Made by a program: the position numbers and the translations under genes. Source: PHAA01 sp040217755 (GTDB lineage Bacteria > Bacillota > Syntrophomonadia > Syntrophomonadales > Syntrophomonadaceae). Taken from it: DNA of 15,695 bases. Below the pieces are notes generated by a model, which saw nothing but the letters and a program-made list of their open reading frames with translations, was not told the DNA's origin and did not search any database. The stretch is from contig JBEHWJ010000050.1 in the NCBI GenBank assembly GCA_040217755.1, positions 1-15,695 on the forward strand, given 5' to 3'. Positions 1 through 7,324 of this stretch are shown here, in pieces (the first letter of the stretch is position 1; the number at the start of each line of letters is the position of its first letter).

Positions 1-2136
1 GATCCCGCCCACCGGCAGAATCGCTCCCCGTAAGGTTATCTCCCCGGTCATGGCCAGGGTCGGATCGACCTTGATGCCCGTGACCAGCGAGGCCAGGGCC
101 GTGAACAGCGCCGCCCCGGCGGAGGGACCGTCTTTGGAAACAGCTCCCGATGGCACGTGGATATGCACATCCCTTTCCTTGAAGTTGAAATTAAGGCTGC
201 TTATCGCCAACCGGGACTTGATCAGGCTCAACGAGATGCGGGCCGACTCCTGCATCACCTCGCCCAGTTTGCCGGTCAGTATCAACTGCCCGGAGCCGGC
301 CATATCGGTGCACTCGATGAACAGGATCTCCCCGCCAACGGGGGTCCAGGCCAGGCCGGTCGCCACCCCTGGGGGGTTGTCGGCCTGGGCCACATCATGC
401 CGGGCCACCTGATTGCCCAGTATCTCTTCCAGCAGACCCGGGGTTATCACATAGGGCGCCGGCACCTTGCCGGAGACAATTTTCTCCGAGGCCACCCTGG
501 CAATGGAAGCCAGTTGCCTCCTCAACCCTCTGACCCCGGCCTCCTGGGTGTAATCGGCTATCACCTGGCGTATGGTTTCGTCCTCGATGACCAGCATCGC
601 CGTGGTCAGTCCATGTTCCTCCAGTACCGCCGGCACCAGGTGCTCCCGGCCGATATGGAACTTTTCATTATGAGTATAGCTGGAGATGGGGATGACCTCC
701 ATTCGGTCCAGCAGTGGTCCCGGTATCGTATCGGTGGAGTTGGCGGTGGCGATGAAGAATATCTCCGACAAGTCGTACGGGACCTCAAGGTAATGATCAG
801 TAAAAGTGCTGTTCTGCTCGGGATCCAAAACCTCCAGCAAGGCGCTGGCGGGGTCACCATTATAAGCGGTCATCAGTTTATCCACTTCGTCCAGGACGAA
901 GACCGGGTTCTTCTGGCCGGCTTTACGCAGATTCTGGATGATCCGGCCCGGCAGGGCGCCCACATAAGTGCGGCGATGACCGCGGATCTCGGCTTCGTCT
1001 TTTATCCCTCCCAGGCTGACGCGGATATATTTGCGGCCCAGGGCTTCAGCTATGCTTTTACCCAGGCTGGTTTTACCGGTCCCAGGCGGTCCCACCAGCA
1101 ATATGATGGAGCCTTTCTTATCCTTTTTAAGCTTCATAACCGCCAGGTGCTGGATGATGCGGTCCTTTACTTTCTCCAGGCCATAGTGCTGGTCGTCAAG
1201 GATCTGGCGCGAAGCCGGCAAATCGATTTCCCGGGTCTCCCCCGGACGCCAGGGCAGCTCCACCAGGATGTCCAGGTAGTTGCGGATAACGTTATAATCC
1301 GGGCTGTTGGGACTCTGGCTTTCGTATTTGTCCAGCTCGGCCCGGGCCACCTTCAACACCTCCGGCGGCATACCGGCTTCCTCGATCAGACGGCGGTAGT
1401 CTTTGCCTTCCGGGGCGCCCTCATTCAGTTCGTCCTGGATATTCTTCAATTGTTCCCGCAGTACTGTCTCGCGATGAGCCTTATTAGCCTTCTCGCTCAT
1501 CTTCTCGGCCATCTCGATCTGCAGCTTGATCGACTCCTTCTGCTTGAGAAGATGGTCCATGAACTTCAAGCATCGCTCTTTCAGCGAGCGGGTTTCGATC
1601 AGGGCCTGCTTCTCAGCGCTGGAGATATGCAGGTACTGGCCTACATGACCCATCAACAGGTTGAGGTCCTGTTCGCTGTCGAACACCTTGATAAAAGGTT
1701 CGGACCCTTTGAAATGGGCCCCGATCTCGTGTATCAGGCCTTTGATATAGTTAAGCATCTCTTCCTGGCTTTTGAGGTCCAGGTCGATATCATCCGGGGC
1801 CAGGAGATATTCCGCCCGGACTGTCCCATCGTCGATGGTGAGGCCGGTAACCTCCACCCGTTCCAATACCTTGATCTTCAACAGGTGATGTTGTTCCTGC
1901 TTCTGTTTGCCCAGCAGCTTGACCAGAGTGCCGATCTGGTAAAAATCATCGGTACCAGGGGAGGTATGCTTCGTGCTCCGTTTCAGGGCCAGCACTATGG
2001 CATGTTCATCGTCGTCCTGCAAAAGGGTTTGAAGCGACTCGCCTTTATATGCCAGGGTGTACTCCATCCCGGGCAATAGAATAATATCCGAAATAGGGAT
2101 GACATTGAGTCTCAATTTCTCTTCTTGGTGGTTCAT
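1..2136 (-). CDS. lon: Lon ATP-dependent protease (LonA type), C-terminus cut by window edge
   Basis: This is a cytoplasmic AAA+ serine protease that unfolds and degrades damaged and regulatory proteins. The reverse strand is open from an ATG at 2136 to the window edge (712 codons; family members have about 775-800). It shows the Lon N-terminal substrate domain (residues 1 to about 200), a helical segment, Walker A GPPGTGKT with Lys355 (near 1072-1092), Walker B VFVLDEVDK (near 880-905), and the protease signature KDGPSAG with catalytic Ser672 (codon 121-123). The last visible residues are LPVGGI, so the catalytic lysine expected in the following K-E-K lies just outside. The start has a good ribosome site (GGAAAGGAAG) about 6 nt upstream. 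A 20-bp palindrome 35 bp upstream suggests control by the neighbouring TetR protein. The family call is near certain; completeness cannot be judged. Confidence 0.97.
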   Translation of the reverse strand, partial: MNHQEEKLRLNVIPISDIILLPGMEYTLAYKGESLQTLLQDDDEHAIVLALKRSTKHTSPGTDDFYQIGTLVKLLGKQKQEQHHLLKIKVLERVEVTGLTIDDGTVRAEYLLAPDDIDLDLKSQEEMLNYIKGLIHEIGAHFKGSEPFIKVFDSEQDLNLLMGHVGQYLHISSAEKQALIETRSLKERCLKFMDHLLKQKESIKLQIEMAEKMSEKANKAHRETVLREQLKNIQDELNEGAPEGKDYRRLIEEAGMPPEVLKVARAELDKYESQSPNSPDYNVIRNYLDILVELPWRPGETREIDLPASRQILDDQHYGLEKVKDRIIQHLAVMKLKKDKKGSIILLVGPPGTGKTSLGKSIAEALGRKYIRVSLGGIKDEAEIRGHRRTYVGALPGRIIQNLRKAGQKNPVFVLDEVDKLMTAYNGDPASALLEVLDPEQNSTFTDHYLEVPYDLSEIFFIATANSTDTIPGPLLDRMEVIPISSYTHNEKFHIGREHLVPAVLEEHGLTTAMLVIEDETIRQVIADYTQEAGVRGLRRQLASIARVASEKIVSGKVPAPYVITPGLLEEILGNQVARHDVAQADNPPGVATGLAWTPVGGEILFIECTDMAGSGQLILTGKLGEVMQESARISLSLIKSRLAISSLNFNFKERDVHIHVPSGAVSKDGPSAGAALFTALASLVTGIKVDPTLAMTGEITLRGAILPVGGI

Positions 2137-2170
2137 ATCGGTCTTCCTTTCCTTATTAAGGGTTTCTAAA

Positions 2171-2190
2171 TTAAGTGAACAATCATTTAT
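2171..2190. promoter_or_regulatory. Putative TetR operator upstream of lon
   Basis: TTAAGTGAACAATCATTTAT is a near-palindrome that matches the tetR-promoter site at 2826-2845 at 16 of 20 positions in either orientation. It lies 35 bp before the lon start. I see no convincing -35/-10 pair for lon, although the site contains and follows AT-rich TATAAA-like sequence on the minus strand. Binding by the adjacent TetR protein is inferred from the shared sequence. Confidence 0.6.
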
Positions 2191-2200
2191 AAAAGAAACA

Positions 2201-2224
2201 AATTTAAAAGGGATCAAATCCCTT
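2201..2224 (-). terminator. Weak intrinsic terminator after the tetR gene
   Basis: On the minus strand, AAGGGAT and ATCCCTT form a 7-bp perfect stem around a 3-nt loop, followed by TTTTAAATTT. It lies about 20 bp after the tetR stop and before the lon operator. Lon therefore probably has its own promoter with only partial read-through from tetR. The stem has just three G-C pairs, so it may be leaky. Confidence 0.4.
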
Positions 2225-2242
2225 AGGCCAAGGTAGTAATAA

Positions 2243-2806
2243 TTATCTCAACAGTGCAGCCTGAATCATCTTGATCAAATCCTCCAGCATCGGGGATGTC
2301 CCCGCTTCCCGGTCGTGATAGCGGACCGCGATAGTCTTGACCGGGTTGAACAATAAGGCGTGAATACTGGTATTATCCACGTCTTTAAGGACGCGTCTGC
2401 GCTTGAATTCATTAAGGATATCTTCCATAGGCAGTCGCTCGGAGCGGGTCTGCCAGTTTTCCGTCAGGGCCGGACAGCTGGAAAACTGCTCCACGAAATA
2501 GAAAACTTCACCGTGACGCGTTATATAGGTGTAGTAAGACCTGACCAGGGTGTCGATGAGTTGCTCCCCGGACATGTCCCTTTGCACCCGGGCAGTCAAA
2601 AAATCTCTCATTTGCTGCTGGTATTCCCGGTAGGTGTCCTGGAGCATGGCTTCCTTATTATCGTAATAGATGTAAACGGTCGCCGGCGATACTCCCGCCT
2701 CCCGGGCAATCTTGGCTATGGAAGCGCCCTGCAGCCCTTCCGACAATATCAGCTTGAGTAATGCTTCTTTGATACTCTGCTGCTTGCGGTCATCTTTCCT
2801 TCGCAT
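2243..2806 (-). CDS. TetR/AcrR-family transcriptional regulator
   Basis: This is a ligand-responsive DNA-binding repressor of 187 residues, a normal TetR length. The N-terminal helix-turn-helix (residues about 10-55) carries typical TetR signatures: SIAKIAREAGVSPATVY followed by YYDNKEAML. The C-terminal half is the divergent ligand/dimer domain, so the inducer cannot be read. A longer frame reaches 2851, but the ATG at 2806 has AGGTGA about 6 nt upstream, whereas the longer start lies inside the promoter, so 2806 is chosen. A near-palindrome fills the spacer of its own promoter, which is classic autorepression geometry, and a second copy precedes lon. The site resembles the TGAATGA-type operators recalled for Bacillus FadR fatty-acid regulators; that resemblance is only a hint at an acyl-CoA ligand. 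Confidence 0.93.
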   Translation of the reverse strand: MRRKDDRKQQSIKEALLKLILSEGLQGASIAKIAREAGVSPATVYIYYDNKEAMLQDTYREYQQQMRDFLTARVQRDMSGEQLIDTLVRSYYTYITRHGEVFYFVEQFSSCPALTENWQTRSERLPMEDILNEFKRRRVLKDVDNTSIHALLFNPVKTIAVRYHDREAGTSPMLEDLIKMIQAALLR

Positions 2807-2822
2807 AATATCACCTGATGCA

Positions 2823-2851
2823 ATAATAAATGAACATTCACTTATAGTCAA
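2823..2851 (-). promoter_or_regulatory. tetR promoter with the operator in its spacer
   Basis: On the minus strand, TTGACT (2851-2846), a 17-nt spacer and TATTAT (2828-2823) form a near-consensus sigma-A promoter. The near-palindrome ATAAATGAACATTCACTTAT (plus strand 2826-2845; inner arms TGAA and TTCA) covers the spacer and part of the -10. A bound dimer would exclude RNA polymerase, which supports autorepression. Confidence 0.75.
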
Positions 2852-2874
2852 GGCAAAAGTTGGGCAGGGCCAAG

Positions 2875-2903
2875 TTGACTGAATGCCCGGGGTGTTTTAA
2901 GAT
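2875..2903 (+). promoter_or_regulatory. Sigma-A promoter of the NYN-domain gene
   Basis: TTGACT (2875-2880), a 17-nt spacer and TAAGAT (2898-2903) predict transcription starting near 2910. This places the upstream ATG at 2907 at or before the transcript start and supports the ATG at 2946 as the true start. It lies about 30 bp beyond the TetR operator and so is probably not directly blocked by it. Confidence 0.65.
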
Positions 2904-2945
2904 GATATGGAAAAAACAAGCACAACACATATAGAAAGGCAGAGT

Positions 2946-3692
2946 ATGGAAAACGAAAGAAAAATAGCGGTACTGATAGACGCCGACAATGTATCTGATA
3001 GATATATTAAATATATCTTCGATGAGATATCCAACCATGGTACTCCTACCTATAAAAGGATTTATGGGGATTGGACCAGTCCCGGCCTTTCATCCTGGAA
3101 GGGGGTCCTGCTCAACTACTCCATAACCCCTATCCAGCAGTACAGTTACACCACCGGAAAAAACGCCACCGATTCAGCCTTGATAATCGACGCCATGGAT
3201 ATCCTGTATTCCAAGAACGTAGACGGATTCTGTATAGTGTCCAGCGACAGCGATTTCACCAGGTTAGCGGCCCGGCTGCGCGAAGCCGGCATGTATGTGA
3301 TCGGTATGGGCGAGAAGAAGACTCCGCTGCCCTTTATTACCGCCTGCGAGAAATTTAAATATCTGGAGGTTTTGGCCGCCCCCACCGCTGACGAAAAAAT
3401 CCCCGTGGCCGGCAAGGCTGAAAAGACGACCCCCCCTCAGGAAGGGATGGCCAGCATCACCGAACTGATCGAGACTATCCGCACCATCGTCAATGAGACC
3501 TCTGATGATGACGGATGGGCGTTTCTGGGTGAAGTCGGCAAGCGGCTCAACAAACGTTACCCTGATTTTGATACCCGTAACTACGGGCACGCCAAGCTTA
3601 CTCCCCTCATATCATCTTTGAAACAGTTTGAGATCCAATCACGCAAATCAAGCCGTCCCCACATTACCCTCAAATATATCCGCAACAAATGA
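2946..3692 (+). CDS. NYN (PIN-like) domain protein with C-terminal OST-HTH/LOTUS domain
   Basis: This 248-residue protein is a likely RNA-processing or RNA-binding factor of the LabA/DUF88 type. The NYN nuclease-like fold spans about residues 6-145, with acidic positions characteristic of the family: IDADN (Asp12, Asp14), TGKNATD (Asp76) and SSDSDF (Asp101, Asp103). A Lys/Pro-rich linker follows. Residues about 168-245 (SITELIETIRTIV to the end) match an OST-HTH/LOTUS RNA-binding domain, including the WAFLGEVGKRL segment. The NYN plus OST-HTH arrangement is common in bacteria. The start at 2946 has GAAAGG upstream and lies downstream of the promoter at 2875-2903; an in-frame ATG at 2907 lacks a ribosome site. 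The gene stands alone and diverges from tetR. The substrate is unknown. Confidence 0.88.
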   Translation: MENERKIAVLIDADNVSDRYIKYIFDEISNHGTPTYKRIYGDWTSPGLSSWKGVLLNYSITPIQQYSYTTGKNATDSALIIDAMDILYSKNVDGFCIVSSDSDFTRLAARLREAGMYVIGMGEKKTPLPFITACEKFKYLEVLAAPTADEKIPVAGKAEKTTPPQEGMASITELIETIRTIVNETSDDDGWAFLGEVGKRLNKRYPDFDTRNYGHAKLTPLISSLKQFEIQSRKSSRPHITLKYIRNK

Positions 3693-3725
3693 GGCCCCGG
3701 GGTCAGATGAATACAGAGAGCTCCT

Positions 3726-3753
3726 GCCATATTTAATGGCCGGTTTTATTTTT
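3726..3753 (+). terminator. Possible weak terminator after the NYN gene
   Basis: GCCAT (3726-3730) and ATGGC (3736-3740) form a 5-bp stem with a 5-nt loop, followed after CGG by TTTTATTTTT. It lies 34 bp after the NYN stop codon and before the next promoter. The stem is short, so the call is tentative. The rest of 3693-3889 holds only the following promoter and inverted repeat. Confidence 0.35.
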
Positions 3754-3813
3754 GCCCGGCCCCGCTGCCACCCGAAGGGGGAGAAGGATAGTATTGTATA
3801 GGGGCTATCCGGT

Positions 3814-3841
3814 TTGACAAAACTGGGGGTAGATATAAAAT
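3814..3841 (+). promoter_or_regulatory. Sigma-A promoter of the aminotransferase/reductase gene
   Basis: A perfect TTGACA (3814-3819), a 16-nt spacer and TAAAAT (3836-3841) predict a transcript start near 3848, about 40 nt before the ATG at 3890. The ribosome site AGGAGG lies at about 3879-3884. Confidence 0.65.
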
Positions 3842-3858
3842 ATAGATAAACACCCATT

Positions 3859-3874
3859 TGCACAAACATGTGCA
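3859..3874. repeat. Inverted repeat TGCACA-N4-TGTGCA in the 5' leader
   Basis: Two perfect 6-bp arms separated by AACA lie between the predicted transcript start and the ribosome site of the aminotransferase/reductase gene. It could be an operator downstream of the promoter or a small hairpin near the ribosome site. No candidate regulator is evident. Confidence 0.4.
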
Positions 3875-3889
3875 CAAGAGGAGGGCACG

Positions 3890-6571
3890 ATGCCAACTTT
3901 TCGAAGAGACTTGCTTAACCCTAGTCTGATCAAGATTCTGGAGAGTTTTCGGCTGGATAAAATCTATGTCGAGGGGGAGGGCAGTTATCTAACCGATGAC
4001 CAGGGTATACGTTACCTGGATTTTATTTCCCAGTACGGGGCGGTACCCTTTGGCTACAACCCGGACTTCATTTGGGAGGCGCTGTTGGCCGTCCGGGAGA
4101 GAAAGTTACCCAGCCTGGTTCAGCCCTCGCTGCCTGGTGAGGCTTTGCGGTTGGCCAACATGCTGGCCCAATGCTCACCCGGTGATCTGTGCTACGCCAC
4201 CTTCTGCCAGAGCGGCACCGAAGCGGTGGAGGCCGCTGTAAAACTGGCGCGTTCGACCACCGGCCGGGAGATCATCATATCGACCATCAACAGCTTTCAC
4301 GGCAAAACCCTGGGATCCCTGTCGGCCACTGGCAAGACCTCCTACCAGACGCCCTTCCGGGCCCCGGCCCCGGGATTCCTCAAAATACCGTATAATGATG
4401 CCGCCAGCCTGCACCAGGTCCTAAAAGATCACCATGATGAGGTAGCCGCTTTCATCATCGAATTGGTGCAGGGCGAGGGCGGGGTAATAGTTGGCCAGGC
4501 CGACTACCTGCAGGAGGCCCAGCGGATATGCCGGGAATTCGGCGTACTGTTTATCGTGGATGAAATCCAGACCGGATTGGGGCGAACCGGCAAGCTTTTC
4601 GCCTGCGAACATGTCGGCCTGGAGCCCGATATCCTGACCCTGGCCAAAGCCCTGGGCGGGGGCCTGATTCCCTTGGGGGTCTGTCTGAGCTCTCCCCGGG
4701 CCTGGAACGAGGATTTCGGCATGCTGCACAGTTCTACCTTCGCTAATAACAACCTGACCTGCTCGGTAGGCATCGCCGTGTTGGAAAGGCTCTGCGCAGC
4801 GGAACAGGCGTTGGTCAAAGAGATAGCCGCCAAAGGAGAATACTTGTTGGAGAAGGTCCGGATACTGGGGCGGAATTACCCTGCCGTGATCAAGGAAGTC
4901 CGCGGTCAGGGGCTGCTGGCGGGAGTCGAATTCTATTCGATGCAGGACGTCGGTTCCTATGACATGGCTTTTTTGGAGGAACAGGGCGGGTTTACAGCCT
5001 TGTTGGCCGGTTTCCTGCTCAACGTTTACCAGATCCGCCTGGCTCCTTTTTTGAATAACTCCATGACCTTGCGGCTGGAACCGACTCTGACTATAACCTA
5101 TGAAGAAATCGACCGGGTCCTGGAAGCCCTGGAGGTCATATGCCAATTGCTCAATTACCGGGATTACGCCAGCCTTTATAGATATCTGATCGGGGATCGG
5201 CGCAAACCCAAGCTCATCAACGATTACCGGCCGGCGTCGCGGAGGATAAAGGCCTCTCGATTGGAACCGGGAGAGAAACCCACCCGCAGATTCGCCTTCA
5301 TCATCCATTATCCGGCGCCGGAAGATGTGGTGATCAATAATCCATCATTTGCCGCCTATACCCGCGACGAATTGTACAGATTGATGCAGTGGGAGAGCAG
5401 CATCAATGAGCCCGGTCTGACATGCACCATGCCGGCCATCAGGTCTCTGGATGGAACCGTGGCGGAAGGATGGCTGATCGGCGTTCCTATGGGCGCCCGG
5501 GAAATAATGGACCTGCCCAACCGGGAGGTGGTGGATATAATAGCCCGGGCGGTAGATATGGGGCGCGACTTGGGGGCGGAGATCGTCGGCCTGGGCGCCC
5601 TGACTTCAGTGGTGACCAAGGGCGGTCGGTCGGTTACGGGAAGAGACGTAGCCATAACCAGCGGCAACAGTTTTACCACCTTGATGGCGATCGAAGCCTT
5701 GTTCCTGGGCGCCGAGAAGATGAACATCGAGCCCATCGCGGCGAGAGCGGGAATAGTAGGGGCCAATGGGTCCATCGGCCGGGCTTGTGCGATGATGGTG
5801 TCGGAAAAAGTGTGCCAACTGACTCTTTTTGGCAGCCCCCAGCATCCTACCAGCAGCCGTTTGCGTTTACATTCGCTGGCCCGTGATATTTTAGCTTATG
5901 CGCGGACCCGGATGAGGGAGGGGGTCCTGGATGGGATGAGCCTCTGGCTCAGCCGCGTATCGAAGGATCTGAACAATATCCCGGGGGATACGGCCGGGCG
6001 ATTCGCCTATATGATTGCCGGAGAGGAGGAACTCACCCTGGACGTGATCGGGCAGATCTGCGAGTTCCTAGGCATCAGTGAACCACTGGCTACCAGCACC
6101 GATATTGCTGTTGACCTGCCTGATTGCGATCTGGTGGTAGCGGCCAGCAATAGCCCCGAATATCTTATCTACCCCGGCAATTTACGTTCCGGGGTGGTCG
6201 TATGCGATGTGGCCCGTCCCGCTGATGTGGCTCCCGAGGTGTATGAAATGAGGGACGATGTTCTAGTCCTCGAAGGAGGGCTGGTACAGTATCCGGATGA
6301 TATTTGTTTTGGTGCCAACCTGGGTTATCGTGACGGGGTCAACCTGGCCTGTCTGTCGGAGACGGTCCTTCTGGCCCTGGAGGGTAATTGCCGCGATTAC
6401 AGCATCGGCAATATCCTCTCCCTGGATACCATCCAGTATCTACGGGGATTGGCCCGTAAACACGGGTTTTCCCTGGCCGGCCTGCGGATGGGCAACCACG
6501 AGATCGATGACCGTGATATAGAGAGGATATATCGCAATTCGCTGCAATTTAAGCGGGCCGAAAATCTGTAG
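3890..6571 (+). CDS. Fusion of class III PLP aminotransferase and acyl-ACP-reductase-like domain
   Basis: This 893-residue two-domain enzyme is predicted to be cytoplasmic. Residues 1 to about 430 are a complete class III aminotransferase: NSFHGKT, the Asp224-Glu225 pair in DEIQTGLGRTG, and the PLP lysine Lys253 in LAKALGGG. After a basic linker (about 430-460), residues about 460-885 resemble cyanobacterial long-chain acyl-ACP reductase as I recall it: GLGALTSVV, ITSGNSFTT, the Rossmann loop GANGSIG (624-630), and ACLSETVLLALEG, which matches the reductase's ACFAEAMLLEFEG and keeps its catalytic Cys (here Cys821). The inferred chemistry is thioester to aldehyde (NADPH, covalent Cys), then aldehyde to amine (PLP). 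PigE-like thioester reductase/aminotransferase fusions are a conceptual parallel. It has its own promoter and strong AGGAGG site and no obvious operon partners. The substrate is unknown; an inactive or altered reductase is possible. Confidence 0.85.
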   Translation: MPTFRRDLLNPSLIKILESFRLDKIYVEGEGSYLTDDQGIRYLDFISQYGAVPFGYNPDFIWEALLAVRERKLPSLVQPSLPGEALRLANMLAQCSPGDLCYATFCQSGTEAVEAAVKLARSTTGREIIISTINSFHGKTLGSLSATGKTSYQTPFRAPAPGFLKIPYNDAASLHQVLKDHHDEVAAFIIELVQGEGGVIVGQADYLQEAQRICREFGVLFIVDEIQTGLGRTGKLFACEHVGLEPDILTLAKALGGGLIPLGVCLSSPRAWNEDFGMLHSSTFANNNLTCSVGIAVLERLCAAEQALVKEIAAKGEYLLEKVRILGRNYPAVIKEVRGQGLLAGVEFYSMQDVGSYDMAFLEEQGGFTALLAGFLLNVYQIRLAPFLNNSMTLRLEPTLTITYEEIDRVLEALEVICQLLNYRDYASLYRYLIGDRRKPKLINDYRPASRRIKASRLEPGEKPTRRFAFIIHYPAPEDVVINNPSFAAYTRDELYRLMQWESSINEPGLTCTMPAIRSLDGTVAEGWLIGVPMGAREIMDLPNREVVDIIARAVDMGRDLGAEIVGLGALTSVVTKGGRSVTGRDVAITSGNSFTTLMAIEALFLGAEKMNIEPIAARAGIVGANGSIGRACAMMVSEKVCQLTLFGSPQHPTSSRLRLHSLARDILAYARTRMREGVLDGMSLWLSRVSKDLNNIPGDTAGRFAYMIAGEEELTLDVIGQICEFLGISEPLATSTDIAVDLPDCDLVVAASNSPEYLIYPGNLRSGVVVCDVARPADVAPEVYEMRDDVLVLEGGLVQYPDDICFGANLGYRDGVNLACLSETVLLALEGNCRDYSIGNILSLDTIQYLRGLARKHGFSLAGLRMGNHEIDDRDIERIYRNSLQFKRAENL

Positions 6572-6618
6572 CCGCAAAATCAGCAGGAATTGACGATCCG
6601 GCATCGAATATCTAGAGT

Positions 6619-6627
6619 TGATATAAT
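6619..6627 (+). promoter_or_regulatory. Extended -10 promoter of the DUF1285-like gene
   Basis: TGATATAAT is a perfect extended -10 (TGnTATAAT). There is no good -35 at normal spacing; the nearest TTGACG, at 6590, is too far away. Predicted transcription starts near 6634, 27 nt before the ATG at 6661. Confidence 0.5.
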
Positions 6628-6660
6628 CCAGCACGGGGGTTCTCAAAGGAGGGACTTGGG

Positions 6661-7071
6661 ATGAATGAATGGGTACAGGACATAACCATTAAGGCCAATG
6701 GCAAGTGGTATTTCGGCAAGGCAGAAATGTTTCGGCGCCAGATACTCAATATCCTGGCCAAGAACATGCATCGCTGCGATGACGGGAGTTATTATATCAA
6801 GATGGGCCAGGAAGAAAACCCGGTAATAGTCGAGGATGTCCCATACCTGGCCAGCGGCATCAAGGAGGGCCAAACTCCCATAACCCTGGTCTTCCACGAC
6901 CTGCAGGAGATGGTTCTGGATCATGAGTTAAAACTGAGCTTTAAAGGTGACGTCCCCTATATATCGTACCAACATGAGGGGGACACCCGTTTGAGCCGGG
7001 GAGTCTATTGGAAACTGAGCGAGTATTTCGAATACCGGGGCGATGAGGTCTATTTTGTGCCCCCCAATTAA
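6661..7071 (+). CDS. DUF1285-like small protein
   Basis: This 136-residue soluble protein of unknown function has no signal peptide or membrane segment. The N-terminal half (DITIKANGKWYFGKAEMFRR, then DDGSYYIKMGQE and VIVEDVPYLASGI) follows the pattern I recall for DUF1285 proteins: a Gly-x-Trp-Tyr/Phe stretch, an arginine-bearing helix, then Asp-Gly-x-Tyr-Tyr and a V-E-D-x-P-Y/F element. The ATG has a near-perfect AAAGGAGGG site about 8 nt upstream and an extended -10 promoter. It follows the reductase fusion by 89 bp, but the separate promoter argues against obligate co-expression. The family match is from memory; no biochemical role can be read. Confidence 0.7.
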   Translation: MNEWVQDITIKANGKWYFGKAEMFRRQILNILAKNMHRCDDGSYYIKMGQEENPVIVEDVPYLASGIKEGQTPITLVFHDLQEMVLDHELKLSFKGDVPYISYQHEGDTRLSRGVYWKLSEYFEYRGDEVYFVPPN

Positions 7072-7111
7072 TGTAAGCTTGTCCTAATAAGCCCAAAAAA
7101 AAGTATTTCCG

Positions 7112-7141
7112 TTGACAGATATTTAAACCATGGAGTATAAT
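7112..7141 (+). promoter_or_regulatory. Strong sigma-A promoter before RNA motif copy 1
   Basis: A perfect TTGACA (7112-7117), an 18-nt spacer and a perfect TATAAT (7136-7141) predict a start near 7148. This leaves a leader of roughly 175 nt before the DUF2294-like gene. A strong promoter followed by a terminator-like hairpin is typical of transcription attenuation. Confidence 0.8.
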
Positions 7142-7180
7142 AATACCGATAAAATTCCCATTTATAAATTAATAGGATAT

Positions 7181-7223
7181 GGTGGACAACAGGGAAACCG
7201 TAATGGTGGCTCTTAAGAAAACC
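7181..7223 (+). promoter_or_regulatory. Repeated leader RNA motif, copy 1
   Basis: Copy 1 of a motif found three times in this window: GGTGGA, 5 nt, GGG-AA-ACC, loop of 5 nt, GGT-GG-CTC, 8 nt, ACC. The hairpin pairs GGG with CTC (one G-U) and ACC with GGT around an AA/GG internal loop. The final ACC (7221-7223) is inside the 5' arm of the terminator-like hairpin at 7215-7276, so the two folds would compete. I do not recognise a known riboswitch class. Confidence 0.6.
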
Positions 7224-7277
7224 AATATTTTTGTAAAACGGCCCGGCTGCCTAATTATAAAAATATTGGTTTTTTTC
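7215..7277 (+). terminator. Long leader hairpin with T-run, terminator-like (copy 1)
   Basis: 7218-7232 and 7259-7273 are perfect 15-nt complements. With two G-U pairs the stem extends to about 22 bp (7215-7236 with 7255-7276), enclosing a GC-rich loop. The 3' arm runs into a TTTTTTT tract and then CTTTACTTT. It lies between the promoter at 7112-7141 and the DUF2294-like gene and so could attenuate that gene. The stem is AT-rich, so efficiency is uncertain. Confidence 0.6.
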
Positions 7278-7324
7278 TTTACTTTCCTTTGTGATATCAA
7301 TAACAAATGAAAGGGTCAGGTGCG

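Noticed and set aside
157..2079. 640-codon plus-strand open frame
   Set aside because: It is the antisense shadow of lon: the minus strand gives an unambiguous Lon protein with Walker and Ser-protease motifs, while this frame shows no recognisable family and no ribosome site.
2907..2945. Longer start for the NYN-domain gene
   Set aside because: The predicted transcript begins near 2910, and no ribosome site precedes 2907, whereas 2946 has one.
4421..5308. 295-codon minus-strand open frame
   Set aside because: It lies entirely inside the aminotransferase half of the fusion gene, whose motifs are clear; the reverse translation has no family features.
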